Source of the DNA: Saccharicrinis sp963667815
GTDB lineage: Bacteria; Bacteroidota; Bacteroidia; Bacteroidales; Marinilabiliaceae
DNA: 64,000 nucleotides
Assembly (NCBI GenBank): GCA_963667815.1
Contig: OY764021.1
Direction: 5' to 3' (one strand)
In this document: piece after piece, positions 8,980-17,351 of the stretch
Layout: each line of letters starts with the position of its first letter
Position numbering within the stretch: the first letter of the stretch is position 1
Program-made: the position numbers and the translations under genes
Notes under the pieces: generated by a model
Seen by the model: only the letters and a program-made list of their open reading frames with translations
Database searches by the model: none
Told to the model about the DNA's origin: nothing

Positions 8980-9101
8980 GTTCAACTTTATTTTATCCTT
9001 AATAACAACTAAGCATATTCTATAATTTTTATTTTATAATTAACGCTTTGTTATTTTTATTATCTTGCTCCTGGTAAGGATAAAATCCTTATTAGTTGGG
9101 C
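8980..9101 (+). other. attC site 1 (end of copy A)
   Basis: R'' is GTTCAAC (8980-8986) and R' of the next cassette is GTTGGGC (9095-9101). ATTTTATCCTT pairs with AAGGATAAAAT inside. About 122 bp, AT-rich. Confidence 0.7.
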
Positions 9102-9135
9102 ATAATTTAAGACGAGAGACATATAGAAGAGCAAA

Positions 9136-10425
9136 ATGAGAGATTTTTCAATAGATATACAAACAGAAAAAATATATTCCCGGAAGACACGAGAATATTT
9201 TGAGGAAGTAATTAAATCATATTACAGCGAAAGTTATCGTTCTGGTATTGTCATGCTCTATTCAATTGTGATAGCTGATTTAGTTTACAAAATTGAAGAA
9301 TTGAAAGAGTTGTATAATGATAGTAGTGCAATAGAAATAATAGAAGAAATAACAGACTTACAAAGTAAAAATCAAAATTCACCTGAATGGGAGTCTAAGC
9401 TAATAGAATTAGTGAAAGAGAAAACAAATCTATTAGAACCTTCTGACTATTTACACTTAAATACTTTGCAAAAGCATCGACATCTATGTGCACATCCAGT
9501 AATGACTCAAAACTTTGAACTTTATAGACCTAATAAAGAAACAACAAGAGCTCACATTAGAAATATGTTGGAAGGTGTCTTGACAAAACCACCACTTTTA
9601 TCTAGAAAAATATTAGACGACTTACTTGAAAATTTATCCGCTGTAAAAACAATTATCTATAATGATTTTCAGTTAGAAAAACATTTAAAAGCTAGATATT
9701 TAGACAAAGTAAATGTAAAAACTATAGAGCATATATTTAGGTCATTGTGGAAGATTACTTTTAAATTAAAAAATAAGCAGTGTGATGAGAATAGGGGAAT
9801 TAATCTACGAGCATTAATTATTATTTTGCGTAATAATTACCAGGAACTCATAAAATTAGTGACTACAGAAAAAGATTATTATAGTGACATATCGATTGAA
9901 AACTTATCTGAAGTTATTACAGTTCTTAACCTATTTCCCGCAATTTTCGATTTATTAAATGAAAGTGCTAAGGTACTTACAACTAACACTATTGGAAATG
10001 ATGCTGATTTAGATACGATTGCAATTTTCTTGACTAAGGATATTGAAAAACATATTGAAAAAGTAACGAATATTAATTGGGCAAGCGGTTATGAAAATGA
10101 CTATATAACCACGCAAAGTATATTAGAAGTATTTGAATATACAATTAATGAAGGCAAAAGAGATTTAGCTTTTGACTTCTTAATAAAAATGTTTGGAAAT
10201 AGTGGGCAGTATGATATTGCTGATAATAGGTTTGATAATTTGATTAGACCACACATTAATGACTTTACCAAAAAGGAATTAAGACAAATTGTTAAAGAAA
10301 TAGATGGTAATTCTCAGATTTCAAGTAGAAGAAAAGCAAAACAAACAAATTATCTAATAAAACAAAGAATAGATGAGATTTATCCAAAACTTGATTTGAC
10401 TAAATATTATAGTTTTAAGTATTAA
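9136..10425 (+). CDS. HEPN-motif protein, cassette 2
   Basis: 429 aa, mostly helical, no signal peptide. The N-terminal helix has SESYRSGIVMLYSIVIADLVYKI, and residues 115-120 read R-H-L-C-A-H followed by Pro. This fits the R-x4-H signature of HEPN RNases within a plausible four-helix context. The rest (about 130-429) is a long helical region of unknown type. HEPN proteins are common RNases in toxin-antitoxin and phage-defence systems, so a defence role is an inference. It is the only gene of its cassette (R' GTTGGGC 9095, R'' GCCCAAC 10433) and no antitoxin-like partner is evident. Confidence 0.7.
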   Translation: MRDFSIDIQTEKIYSRKTREYFEEVIKSYYSESYRSGIVMLYSIVIADLVYKIEELKELYNDSSAIEIIEEITDLQSKNQNSPEWESKLIELVKEKTNLLEPSDYLHLNTLQKHRHLCAHPVMTQNFELYRPNKETTRAHIRNMLEGVLTKPPLLSRKILDDLLENLSAVKTIIYNDFQLEKHLKARYLDKVNVKTIEHIFRSLWKITFKLKNKQCDENRGINLRALIIILRNNYQELIKLVTTEKDYYSDISIENLSEVITVLNLFPAIFDLLNESAKVLTTNTIGNDADLDTIAIFLTKDIEKHIEKVTNINWASGYENDYITTQSILEVFEYTINEGKRDLAFDFLIKMFGNSGQYDIADNRFDNLIRPHINDFTKKELRQIVKEIDGNSQISSRRKAKQTNYLIKQRIDEIYPKLDLTKYYSFKY

Positions 10426-10432
10426 AAACTAT

Positions 10433-10563
10433 GCCCAACAATGTGTATAGTGCATAAGGGTTTCAGAGGTTTTCGAGCGGTGTCACCCGCATCAATTTTG
10501 GGTGGTAACTTGATAGGTATGAAGCCCGCAATCCCTTACGACACCATACACTCAACGTTAGCG
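10433..10563 (+). other. attC site 2
   Basis: R'' is GCCCAAC, a perfect complement of its cassette's R' at 9095. The next R' is GTTAGCG (10557-10563). The TGTGTATAGTGCATAAGGG arm pairs with CCCTTACGACACCATACAC. Sites 4, 8 and 11 belong to the same sequence type. Confidence 0.85.
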
Positions 10564-10594
10564 AGAATTAAAATCCCAAAAACGAAATATCACT

Positions 10595-11158
10595 ATGTTA
10601 AAAAGGTCAGATTATCTTGAAATTATTGAGGAAATTAGGAATACAGATATAAAATCTCTGGATGAGTATATAGATAAAGTTTTAAAGCCTCTGAGATTTG
10701 ATAATGAAAATTTTTTAGAAATTCTTTATAAGGATATTTATTATTTAATAAAAGATATTGATAGAGAAGGAGATAATGAAATGAAGTTCAAAGAGGGTGA
10801 TATTGTTCTTGAAAATGGTGATATTGCTTTGACTGGTTATCAATCAAGATTACACAATTTATCAATATGGTTGCATATTGAAATTACCAAGCAATTTTGT
10901 GAAAAGAAACCTGAAGAATTCATTCGATTAATGACTGATTTTGAGCATAATTATTTAGGAAAACCCAATTATACTCCAGAGTATAAGGCTGAACTTGACA
11001 GAATTAAAGGTTCGTTGAAGAAAGAGAGAAAACAAAATTTGTCTGATTCAAAGAACTTATGGAATAAGATTTTTGATATTGATAATCTAGAGTTAAAACC
11101 GAATATCGCAGGAGTTGGAATTAACTTAAATGAAATAATTAACAAATTCAGATTATAA
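10595..11158 (+). CDS. unknown protein, cassette 3 first gene
   Basis: 187 aa, soluble and mainly helical, with a short central beta segment FKEGDIVLENGDIALTGYQ and a charged C-terminal half rich in Lys and Asn. I do not recognise a family. It shares a cassette with a HEPN-motif gene 32 bases downstream, so it could be the partner of that protein, for example an antitoxin (inference only). Its AT-rich codon use matches the other cassette genes. Confidence 0.6.
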   Translation: MLKRSDYLEIIEEIRNTDIKSLDEYIDKVLKPLRFDNENFLEILYKDIYYLIKDIDREGDNEMKFKEGDIVLENGDIALTGYQSRLHNLSIWLHIEITKQFCEKKPEEFIRLMTDFEHNYLGKPNYTPEYKAELDRIKGSLKKERKQNLSDSKNLWNKIFDIDNLELKPNIAGVGINLNEIINKFRL

Positions 11159-11190
11159 AAATAGCTATAAATCAATTCTAATATTTTTAT

Positions 11191-11700
11191 ATGCCTGAGC
11201 ATTTTGATATTAAAACGTGGATTAAAGAATACTTTAACTTAACTCCTAATGACAAAACATTTGAAGAGACTAGTAATTCCTTAGAGTTTTTATGGGTGTG
11301 GTCAATTTTTGAACATAAATACCTAAAAGATAGTAGGGCAAACAAAAGTTATAATGAACAACTTGTTGATTTAGCTGAGAAATATCCCAAAAATCAAATT
11401 GATATAAATACTATATATGGATTTTTATACCAACGATATTTTCCACATAACAGTCTTACAAGGTTTTATAATAACTTGAAATTTGAGAAAAAATGGCATA
11501 ACCTATCTAAGGCAATTTTAAATAAAAACAATCCTACACATACCGAAAAGTTAACTTTTATTCTATTAGTTCTTTATAAGTTTAGATGTAATTTATTTCA
11601 TGGACGTAAAGACCCTTTATTATGGAAAAATTTTGATAAGGTATTTTATCATTTTAATAAATTTCTTGCAGAACTTTTAGATAATAATTGGAGTGAATAG
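11191..11700 (+). CDS. HEPN-like protein, cassette 3 second gene
   Basis: 169 aa, all-helical. Residues 132-137 are R-C-N-L-F-H followed by GRKDP, a close match to the RNxxFHG form of the HEPN R-x4-H motif at the end of a hydrophobic helix (LTFILLVLYKF). This strongly resembles the helix 4 region of HEPN domains. HEPN proteins are often metal-independent RNases or nucleotidyltransferase partners. It sits 32 bases downstream of an unknown 187-aa gene in the same cassette, a layout typical of two-gene toxin-antitoxin or abortive-infection modules, but no antitoxin family is recognised. Confidence 0.65.
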   Translation: MPEHFDIKTWIKEYFNLTPNDKTFEETSNSLEFLWVWSIFEHKYLKDSRANKSYNEQLVDLAEKYPKNQIDINTIYGFLYQRYFPHNSLTRFYNNLKFEKKWHNLSKAILNKNNPTHTEKLTFILLVLYKFRCNLFHGRKDPLLWKNFDKVFYHFNKFLAELLDNNWSE

Positions 11701-11709
11701 AATAACTCT

Positions 11710-11907
11710 CGCTAACACGGCATCATAAACCATACGGGGTTTATGTGATTCGCGAGGTTGCGGTGATTTCAATAAGTCCGCCCAATGCTTTTAAAGCAAC
11801 TATTTATTGTTAAATTTAGTCCCTGTAAAACCATTGGGCTTTGAGTGATTAAAGAGAGGGTGTACTATTTCAATCCCCGCACGGTTCATATGCCCAATCC
11901 GTTGGCT
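11710..11907 (+). other. attC site 3 (long type)
   Basis: R'' is CGCTAAC, complementary over ten bases to its cassette start at 10557 (GTTAGCGAGA/TCTCGCTAAC). The next R' is GTTGGCT (11901-11907). About 198 bp long. The right-hand 125 bp are identical to site 7. Confidence 0.85.
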
Positions 11908-11989
11908 GTAATACACGAGCAGACGCAGATTATACCAATAGATATTAGGGGTGATAAAATTAGAGATTGTCATATAAGAAAAAGAGATT

Positions 11990-12715
11990 ATGAGAAATTA
12001 CATTTTGCTACTTGGATTGATAATTTCAATCAATTTATTTGGACAAGAACTGACCAAGAAAGAAAAGAAATATATTCCAAAGGATTTTATTGAATCACTA
12101 GAGCAATTGGATAAAATTATTCCTGATTCTTCAAAAAATCGGATAATAACTATGACTGAAAATGATTTTATTGCTCAAACACATCTTACTACTGGAATGT
12201 GGATTAGGAATTATTGGTTATACAACAGATATTTACTTGGATTAATTGTTACAAAGTCGGATTTAAGAAAGGATTTAGCTGCAAAAGGATTATTTCATAA
12301 CGATGATATGTCTGGAGTTATTTTACGCTCCTATTATAGAAAATTAAACGGATTGGATATTAATCTTGAACAACAGATAAAAGATATTCATCAATGGTAT
12401 GTTAATATGAATAATCCTGAATGGAGAGCGGAACAAGATTCAATCGCATGGGCAAAGCATATGAGTCAGTTTAATATTGGAGACACCATTGCTCAACACA
12501 TTTATTACGAAAGAAACTGGCTTGGAGAACCAAGAAAAGACAACGTAATACTTGCCGAGATTACTGATAAGAACGAAAAGCAGATAAAAATTAAGATTGT
12601 TTCCTTCGGAGAAGAAACAGAAAAACAACTGGTTTACGGAGAAATTGAATGCGATTCGACTGCCTGTTGGATTTCTCCGTATTTCTGGAAAAACATAAAT
12701 GACTTTGAAGATTAA
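11990..12715 (+). CDS. DUF6794 exported protein, cassette 4
   Basis: 241 aa. A signal peptide (about residues 1-19, ending LFGQ) is followed by a DUF6794-like block (IPKDFIESLEQLDKIIPDS ... IRNYWLYNR ... HNDDMSGVILRSYYRKLN) over about 25-130. The C-terminal part (about 155-241) looks like a small beta domain with FNIGDTIAQHI and two Cys near the end. The function of DUF6794 is unknown. An export location is inferred from the signal. It is the sole gene of its cassette. An overlapping frame starting further upstream is not credible. Confidence 0.75.
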   Translation: MRNYILLLGLIISINLFGQELTKKEKKYIPKDFIESLEQLDKIIPDSSKNRIITMTENDFIAQTHLTTGMWIRNYWLYNRYLLGLIVTKSDLRKDLAAKGLFHNDDMSGVILRSYYRKLNGLDINLEQQIKDIHQWYVNMNNPEWRAEQDSIAWAKHMSQFNIGDTIAQHIYYERNWLGEPRKDNVILAEITDKNEKQIKIKIVSFGEETEKQLVYGEIECDSTACWISPYFWKNINDFED

Positions 12716-12726
12716 AGAAGTACTAC

Positions 12727-12857
12727 AGCCAACAATGTGTATAGTGCATGCGGGTTTTAGAGGTTTTCGGGCGTTTGTAGCTCGTAAAAAAAGTCGGTGT
12801 AAATTGATAGGAAATCGCTTCGTAATCCCGCACGACACCATACACTCAACGTTATAG
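12727..12857 (+). other. attC site 4
   Basis: R'' is AGCCAAC, with ten-base complementarity to its cassette start (GTTGGCTGTA/TACAGCCAAC). The next R' is GTTATAG (12851-12857). The arms are of the same type as site 2. The 350 bases between genes here hold only this site and leader sequence. Confidence 0.85.
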
Positions 12858-13065
12858 TTTATATCAAAGAAGCAAAACCGTATAAATGATTGACAAAAAA
12901 TAAAAAAGCGTAACTGCTTAGAATTGATTTATAAAACACATATAATGAGCAAAACGCAAGAATGATTAGCAGCTAGCCTAGAAAAAAAATGACTAACAGC
13001 TTAGTAAGAATTGATTTACATCCAGAATTAAAATACAAAAAGAAATATACAGAACGCCTAGTAAA

Positions 13066-13413
13066 ATGGATTTTTTAATAATAATAATTGCAATACTGTT
13101 TATTGTTGCAATGAACATTTTAATTGTCAATGCAATAATTAGAAAGACTGTTAATAAGCTAATCATTCCAAAATTGACGGAATTAAGTCTACAATTTATT
13201 TCAATTAAACGAATAGGATTTATGAAAACAGGAAATTTTCCAGAACATACAATTTCTATGAAACCATATAATCAATTTGGAAATTTTAAAATGACATTTT
13301 ATAGAAATATTTCTTATCAAAATAGAAATAACAAGCAGAGGGATACAACAGTTCAAATTAATTGGAATTTGTTTAAAAAAACAACAATTGATTTTAAACC
13401 TATTTTAAAATGA
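13066..13413 (+). CDS. small membrane-anchored protein, cassette 5
   Basis: 115 aa with one N-terminal transmembrane helix (about residues 3-24), then a basic, beta-rich soluble part. There is no recognised domain. It is the only gene in cassette 5. Its cassette also holds three copies of AGAATTGATTTA (about 12920, 13007, 13441), suggesting degenerate internal duplication. The function is unknown. Confidence 0.55.
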   Translation: MDFLIIIIAILFIVAMNILIVNAIIRKTVNKLIIPKLTELSLQFISIKRIGFMKTGNFPEHTISMKPYNQFGNFKMTFYRNISYQNRNNKQRDTTVQINWNLFKKTTIDFKPILK

Positions 13414-13605
13414 AAATATAATTTTCACAAAATCCAGGAAAGAATTGATTTACAGAATATAAAAAGAAAGCTGTAAAGAAAAAAGAATTACAGAAAGCTT
13501 AGAATTTAATAGATAATTTTCATCTTAGTAAACAGAATTTTAAAATAATACAGAACAGGACTGTGACAGACTTTTGATTTACAGCTAGAAAGAAAAAGAT
13601 ACAAA

Positions 13606-13738
13606 CTATAACACGCTGTGTAATTTAATGGCAGATTCGGCTGTAATTTGAGGGTTCTGTTCTCGCATTTAGGTTTTGTCTTGGCGGACAAAGTAGCAGC
13701 CCGCAGGACTGCCAAAAAATTAACAGCAAACGTTATGG
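13606..13738 (+). other. attC site 5
   Basis: R'' is CTATAAC. Its cassette start GTTATAGTTTATATC (12851) matches the complement of GATACAAACTATAAC at 14 of 15 positions. The next R' is GTTATGG (13732-13738). It accounts for most of the gene-free stretch 13414-13772. Confidence 0.8.
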
Positions 13739-13772
13739 GCAATTTAAAGACTAGTATAGAAGAATCTTCTAA

Positions 13773-14783
13773 ATGAAAATAGATAAGGTATATATCGGTA
13801 TTCCATCAGAACTCAAATCACTTGTTTTTTGGATAGGAAGAGAATTTCGCAAAAATGATTTATCATTTAAAGAAGGAGGGACATCCATAATTGTTGAATA
13901 TACAAACGGTAAGGTTTTTGGCTATGACTGGATTAAATATCCATCTCGTTATGTTAAAAAGATATTTGATTTCGACTTTCTAAATTCCTCTTATATTAAT
14001 GAGCTTGACTTTATAAAAGAAAATGTTTCAAGAATTTATGCCAGAAAATATAGTATAGATAATTATACAACTGAAACTTTTATAGAGGTATGGAATAATA
14101 AGACTTCTAACAACTTACCTTATCCCATTTTGGATAATTACACAGTAGAAATTTATAAAAGTTATTTAAGCCTATTTTTAAAAAATATTGATTTTGCAAA
14201 ACAGTATATTTCTATTCATTATCCCTTTGACTATCGTTATCTAATTGATTATTGGCCGTATTTTGAAAAAGGAAGTGCTCATTATTGCACTTTTATATCT
14301 GATATAGACTGGGTGTATCCATCTGTTTTTGGTTTATCATATAACAAGAATATTAGATGGAATAGCAAATTAAGAGCTAAATTTGAATACGGTTTTAGCA
14401 ATCCATATGAAGGGTATATCGAAGGGACAGGTAGCGAGCCTGTCGAATACGATGAGCAGGATTATTTGGATATAATTATACCATTAGATGCAAAGAAAGA
14501 AATTGAGAGTAGAGAATTTATCTCATTCAAAATATCGTCGTCAATTGAAGAATATGAAAAGAATTCGATAGATTTATCAGAAATGTTTGACGAACATAAT
14601 TATCTGGAATTTCATGAATTCAAATCCATTTTTAAAAAAAATAGACTGAAAGCATTAATAAATGATAGTATTTGGGATAACACTTTAAGTTTTATTATAG
14701 ATGGTAGCTTTTGTGATAAAATAATTGATGATTTAAAAATGCTTGAAATTGAAAAATTAAAAAAAGCCCATAACAATGGCTAA
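13773..14783 (+). CDS. unknown protein, cassette 6
   Basis: 336 aa, soluble, unusually rich in Tyr, Ile and Asp, with no signal peptide or membrane segment. It has aromatic blocks such as YPFDYRYLIDYWPYFEK and WVYPSVFGLSYNKNIRW. No family is recognised. The last nine codons overlap the cassette's R'' (GCCCATAAC at 14766), so the C-terminal AHNNG residues come from attC sequence. The function is unknown. Confidence 0.65.
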   Translation: MKIDKVYIGIPSELKSLVFWIGREFRKNDLSFKEGGTSIIVEYTNGKVFGYDWIKYPSRYVKKIFDFDFLNSSYINELDFIKENVSRIYARKYSIDNYTTETFIEVWNNKTSNNLPYPILDNYTVEIYKSYLSLFLKNIDFAKQYISIHYPFDYRYLIDYWPYFEKGSAHYCTFISDIDWVYPSVFGLSYNKNIRWNSKLRAKFEYGFSNPYEGYIEGTGSEPVEYDEQDYLDIIIPLDAKKEIESREFISFKISSSIEEYEKNSIDLSEMFDEHNYLEFHEFKSIFKKNRLKALINDSIWDNTLSFIIDGSFCDKIIDDLKMLEIEKLKKAHNNG

Positions 14784-14844
14784 TACGTAATTTGCTTGCC
14801 GCAGGCGCAACACAAGCAAACAACGCATAGCCTTTACGTTACCC
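14766..14844 (+). other. attC site 6 (short)
   Basis: R'' GCCCATAAC is a nine-base complement of its cassette start GTTATGGGC (13732). The next R' is GTTACCC (14838-14844). Only about 80 bp, with TTTGCTTG facing CAAGCAAA inside. Confidence 0.8.
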
Positions 14845-14880
14845 GCAAGTTTCACAGCTGAAGAATGATACAATTAGATT

Positions 14881-15435
14881 ATGATTAAAGAAATACTTAA
14901 AAAATCAAAGGAGACTAAAGAGATTATTGGACTTCGACTTTATGATGGAGATGAAGATTTTTGGTGTGGTTATGTTGAAAATTTCAATGATAATATTATT
15001 CAATTAAGACATTTTGATAAGTATGGAAATGATGATGGAATAATAATTGAACAGATTGAACATATAGAAAGTGTTGACTTTGATTCAGAGTATGAAAAGA
15101 CATTTAATTACATTACAAGACAGAAAAATAATTTTGATAAAGTTGAGAGTGTAGCAGGCTTTAAAGATTGTGATAATTGGCGTTTTGAGTACCTGAAGGA
15201 TTCTAAAGAAAAAAATAGGATTATATCACTTGAATTCAATCAAGATTATGTGATTTATGGAAAAATTATTGATTTAAATGATTCCGAATTTAATTTACAA
15301 GGGATTGGAAAACTTGGCGAGATTGAAGGAAATACTATTTACAAGCTTGATGACATTTCAGCATTGAAAATTATGGATAGTGATTGTAGGTTCCGGATAG
15401 AACTGTATAATTGGAGAATAAAAACCAGCGGGTAA
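14881..15435 (+). CDS. two-repeat small-barrel protein, cassette 7
   Basis: 184 aa. Two similar halves can be aligned: LRLYDGDEDFWCGYVENFND...GIIIEQIEHIESVDFDSEY (about 18-75) and SLEFNQDYVIYGKIIDLNDS...NTIYKLDDISALKIMDSDC (about 113-173). Each runs as five short strands, as expected for an Sm/SH3-like barrel, so the protein looks like an internal duplication. No catalytic residues are evident and the ligand is unknown. The stop codon lies inside the R'' of its attC. Confidence 0.6.
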   Translation: MIKEILKKSKETKEIIGLRLYDGDEDFWCGYVENFNDNIIQLRHFDKYGNDDGIIIEQIEHIESVDFDSEYEKTFNYITRQKNNFDKVESVAGFKDCDNWRFEYLKDSKEKNRIISLEFNQDYVIYGKIIDLNDSEFNLQGIGKLGEIEGNTIYKLDDISALKIMDSDCRFRIELYNWRIKTSG

Positions 15436-15627
15436 CACGGCATCATAAACCATGCGGGGTTTAGCTGATGTGCGTAGTTGCGGTGATTTCAATTTGTCCG
15501 CCCAATGCTTTTAAAGCAACTATTTATTGTTAAATTTAGTCCCTGTAAAACCATTGGGCTTTGAGTGATTAAAGAGAGGGTGTACTATTTCAATCCCCGC
15601 ACGGTTCATATGCCCAATCCGTTAGCA
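15428..15627 (+). other. attC site 7 (long type)
   Basis: R'' GCGGGTAAC complements its cassette start GTTACCCGC (14838) over nine bases. The next R' is GTTAGCA (15621-15627). Nearly identical to site 3. It fills the gene-free stretch 15436-15742 together with a 115-base leader in which I see nothing else. Confidence 0.85.
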
Positions 15628-15742
15628 TTCATTCACCCTATACCAAAGATATTGATTTCGGAAGCTAACGATAAAATTTAAAATTGCTGATAATGTATGA
15701 TTTAATTTTACGTTAGTTAGGATTAACCAAAACAGTCAAACC

Positions 15743-16297
15743 TTGGACAATATGAATGAAAAAAAAATAAAGGAGCTAAGAGACAAAAGGCAGCAACTGC
15801 AGGACGAATATAAATATAAGGCAAGGGTAGCAGTGCAAATTACTCATTTAGAAAAATTAGGACAATCATTCGTGATTTATTACAAATTTGAAAACTTGAA
15901 CTGGATTGAATCAAATGTTCCAGTTAGGAAAAGAGATGGATACAATGGAATGTATGGCGATTTTCAAATTGATGTAGATGACTCAAAGGTGCCAATTGAA
16001 CTAAAAATTAAAGAGAATGAAATTGATTCTGATAAATTCTCAGAAATATTTTCATCTCTTATACCAGAGAATACTTCCCTGATAGTTTGCTATCAAGGAG
16101 GTGACCCAGAATTGGAAATTTCAAGCGAGGCTTTTTTATCCAAACCTACCATTTTCTTCTCGCGACCTGAAAATTGGATTATTACGACCGACAAGAACTG
16201 GATTATTGAATATTTATGGGAGCAAGGAGTGATTCGATTTATTGAATTACAGAATTCAAGTCCAACTTTACTTAAAAAAATTAGAGTTGAATATTAG
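15743..16297 (+). CDS. unknown protein, cassette 8
   Basis: 184 aa. A basic helical N-terminus (about residues 4-30, possibly coiled coil) is followed by a mixed alpha/beta domain with a C-terminal block FFSRPENWIITTDKNWIIEYLW. The ATG four codons downstream is an equally good start. No family is recognised, and no signal peptide. It is the single gene of cassette 8, whose ends pair over nine bases (GTTAGCATT/AATGCTAAC). Confidence 0.6.
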   Translation: MDNMNEKKIKELRDKRQQLQDEYKYKARVAVQITHLEKLGQSFVIYYKFENLNWIESNVPVRKRDGYNGMYGDFQIDVDDSKVPIELKIKENEIDSDKFSEIFSSLIPENTSLIVCYQGGDPELEISSEAFLSKPTIFFSRPENWIITTDKNWIIEYLWEQGVIRFIELQNSSPTLLKKIRVEY

Positions 16298-16308
16298 AAT
16301 AAACGAAA

Positions 16309-16439
16309 TGCTAACACAGTGTATACATCATGCGGGTTTTAGAGAAGTTTGGAAGTTCAGAGCTCGCTGGCAAGTGCAGTAACGGCTGATGGGAAAGTGG
16401 TCACGAACTCCCGCACGCTGCATACACTCAACGTTGAAC
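16309..16439 (+). other. attC site 8
   Basis: R'' is TGCTAAC (extended AATGCTAAC) and the next R' is GTTGAAC (16433-16439), the left end of copy B. The arms are GTGTATACATCATGCGGG and CCCGCACGCTGCATACAC, the same type as site 2. Confidence 0.85.
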
Positions 16440-16541
16440 GAAAGCTCCTTTCGGAGCTAACAGGGAATTCGTAACTTATAGTAGTATAAATAAAAAATTA
16501 GGTTATGAAAAAAAAGTTTATTAGCTCAATACGAGCAAGAA

Positions 16542-17351
16542 ATGCGTTTGCGCAACTATAGCGAACGTACCATAAAAACGTACACTGGGTTTATACGCCG
16601 GATCTCTGAATATTATAAAATTACTCCAGATCAAATAACCCGTACCCAGGTAAAAAACTATTGTTATTATATACTGGAAGAACAAAAATTATCTCCAGTC
16701 AATGTAAATCAAATGATCAGTGCCTGGAAGATTTTACAGGTAGATATTTTAGGCAATGCATGGGAGTCCATACGCATTAAGCGCCCTCGGATAAAAAGGA
16801 AACTACCTGTAGTATTGTCACAAAAAGAAGCGACAGATTTAGTGCATGTTTTATCCAATTTAAAGCATAGAACAATATTAATGTTAACCTATGCTACCGG
16901 CATGAGACGCGATGAAGTTTTAAATCTAAAGCCTTCTAATATAGACTCATCCCGAGGGGTAATACGGGTCAGCGGAAAAGGACAAAAGGTAAGAGAGATA
17001 CCTATATTTGATGAATTACTGGAACAACTTCGCTTTTACTATAAACATTATCGACCGGATAAATATCTTTTTGAAGGGAAAAAAAGAGGAGAAAAATACG
17101 CACAAGCAAGTTTTTTAAATGTAGTAAAACGAGCAGCAGCTCTATCAGGTATTAAACAGAAGTCGGTAACTATTCATTCCTTACGACATTGTTTTGCGAC
17201 TCATATGTTGGAGCGAGGAGTCAATCTGAAGCGCCTACAATTACTGATGGGTCATGCCTCATTAAAAACAACCTCAGGCTACTTACATCTGGTACATCCG
17301 TATTATGGAGAGATTCCAAATTTGCTTCAACCTATAACTCCAAAGTTATGA
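16542..17351 (+). CDS. tyrosine recombinase of IS91-type element, copy B
   Basis: The protein is identical to the 269-aa recombinase of copy A, with the same catalytic Arg122, Lys146, His212-Arg215, His238 and Tyr247, and the same A8 run (16508-16515) just after an upstream out-of-frame ATG at 16505. It overlaps the transposase gene by 4 bases. It is presumably expressed like copy A, and identity means the two copies can recombine. Confidence 0.88.
   Translation: MRLRNYSERTIKTYTGFIRRISEYYKITPDQITRTQVKNYCYYILEEQKLSPVNVNQMISAWKILQVDILGNAWESIRIKRPRIKRKLPVVLSQKEATDLVHVLSNLKHRTILMLTYATGMRRDEVLNLKPSNIDSSRGVIRVSGKGQKVREIPIFDELLEQLRFYYKHYRPDKYLFEGKKRGEKYAQASFLNVVKRAAALSGIKQKSVTIHSLRHCFATHMLERGVNLKRLQLLMGHASLKTTSGYLHLVHPYYGEIPNLLQPITPKL

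Larger units (their letters stand above)
6700..9097 (+). mobile_element. recombinase + IS91-type transposase cassette, copy A
   Basis: The segment repeats at 16433-18830 as copy B. Shared sequence starts at GTTGAACG and ends at ATTAGTT; outside these points the flanks differ. The left end has a hairpin (GCTCC-TTTC-GGAGC). The right end has CGTTCAAC (8979-8986, complement of the left terminus) and an attC-like fold in which ATTTTATCCTT pairs with AAGGATAAAAT. It carries a tyrosine recombinase gene and an HUH transposase gene overlapping by 4 bases. It therefore behaves both as an IS91-type element and as a 2395-bp integron cassette. Confidence 0.8.

Noticed and set aside
11845..12093. 82-codon frame on the + strand
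   Set aside because: Lies inside attC site 3 and the leader of cassette 4. The exported DUF6794 gene uses another frame.
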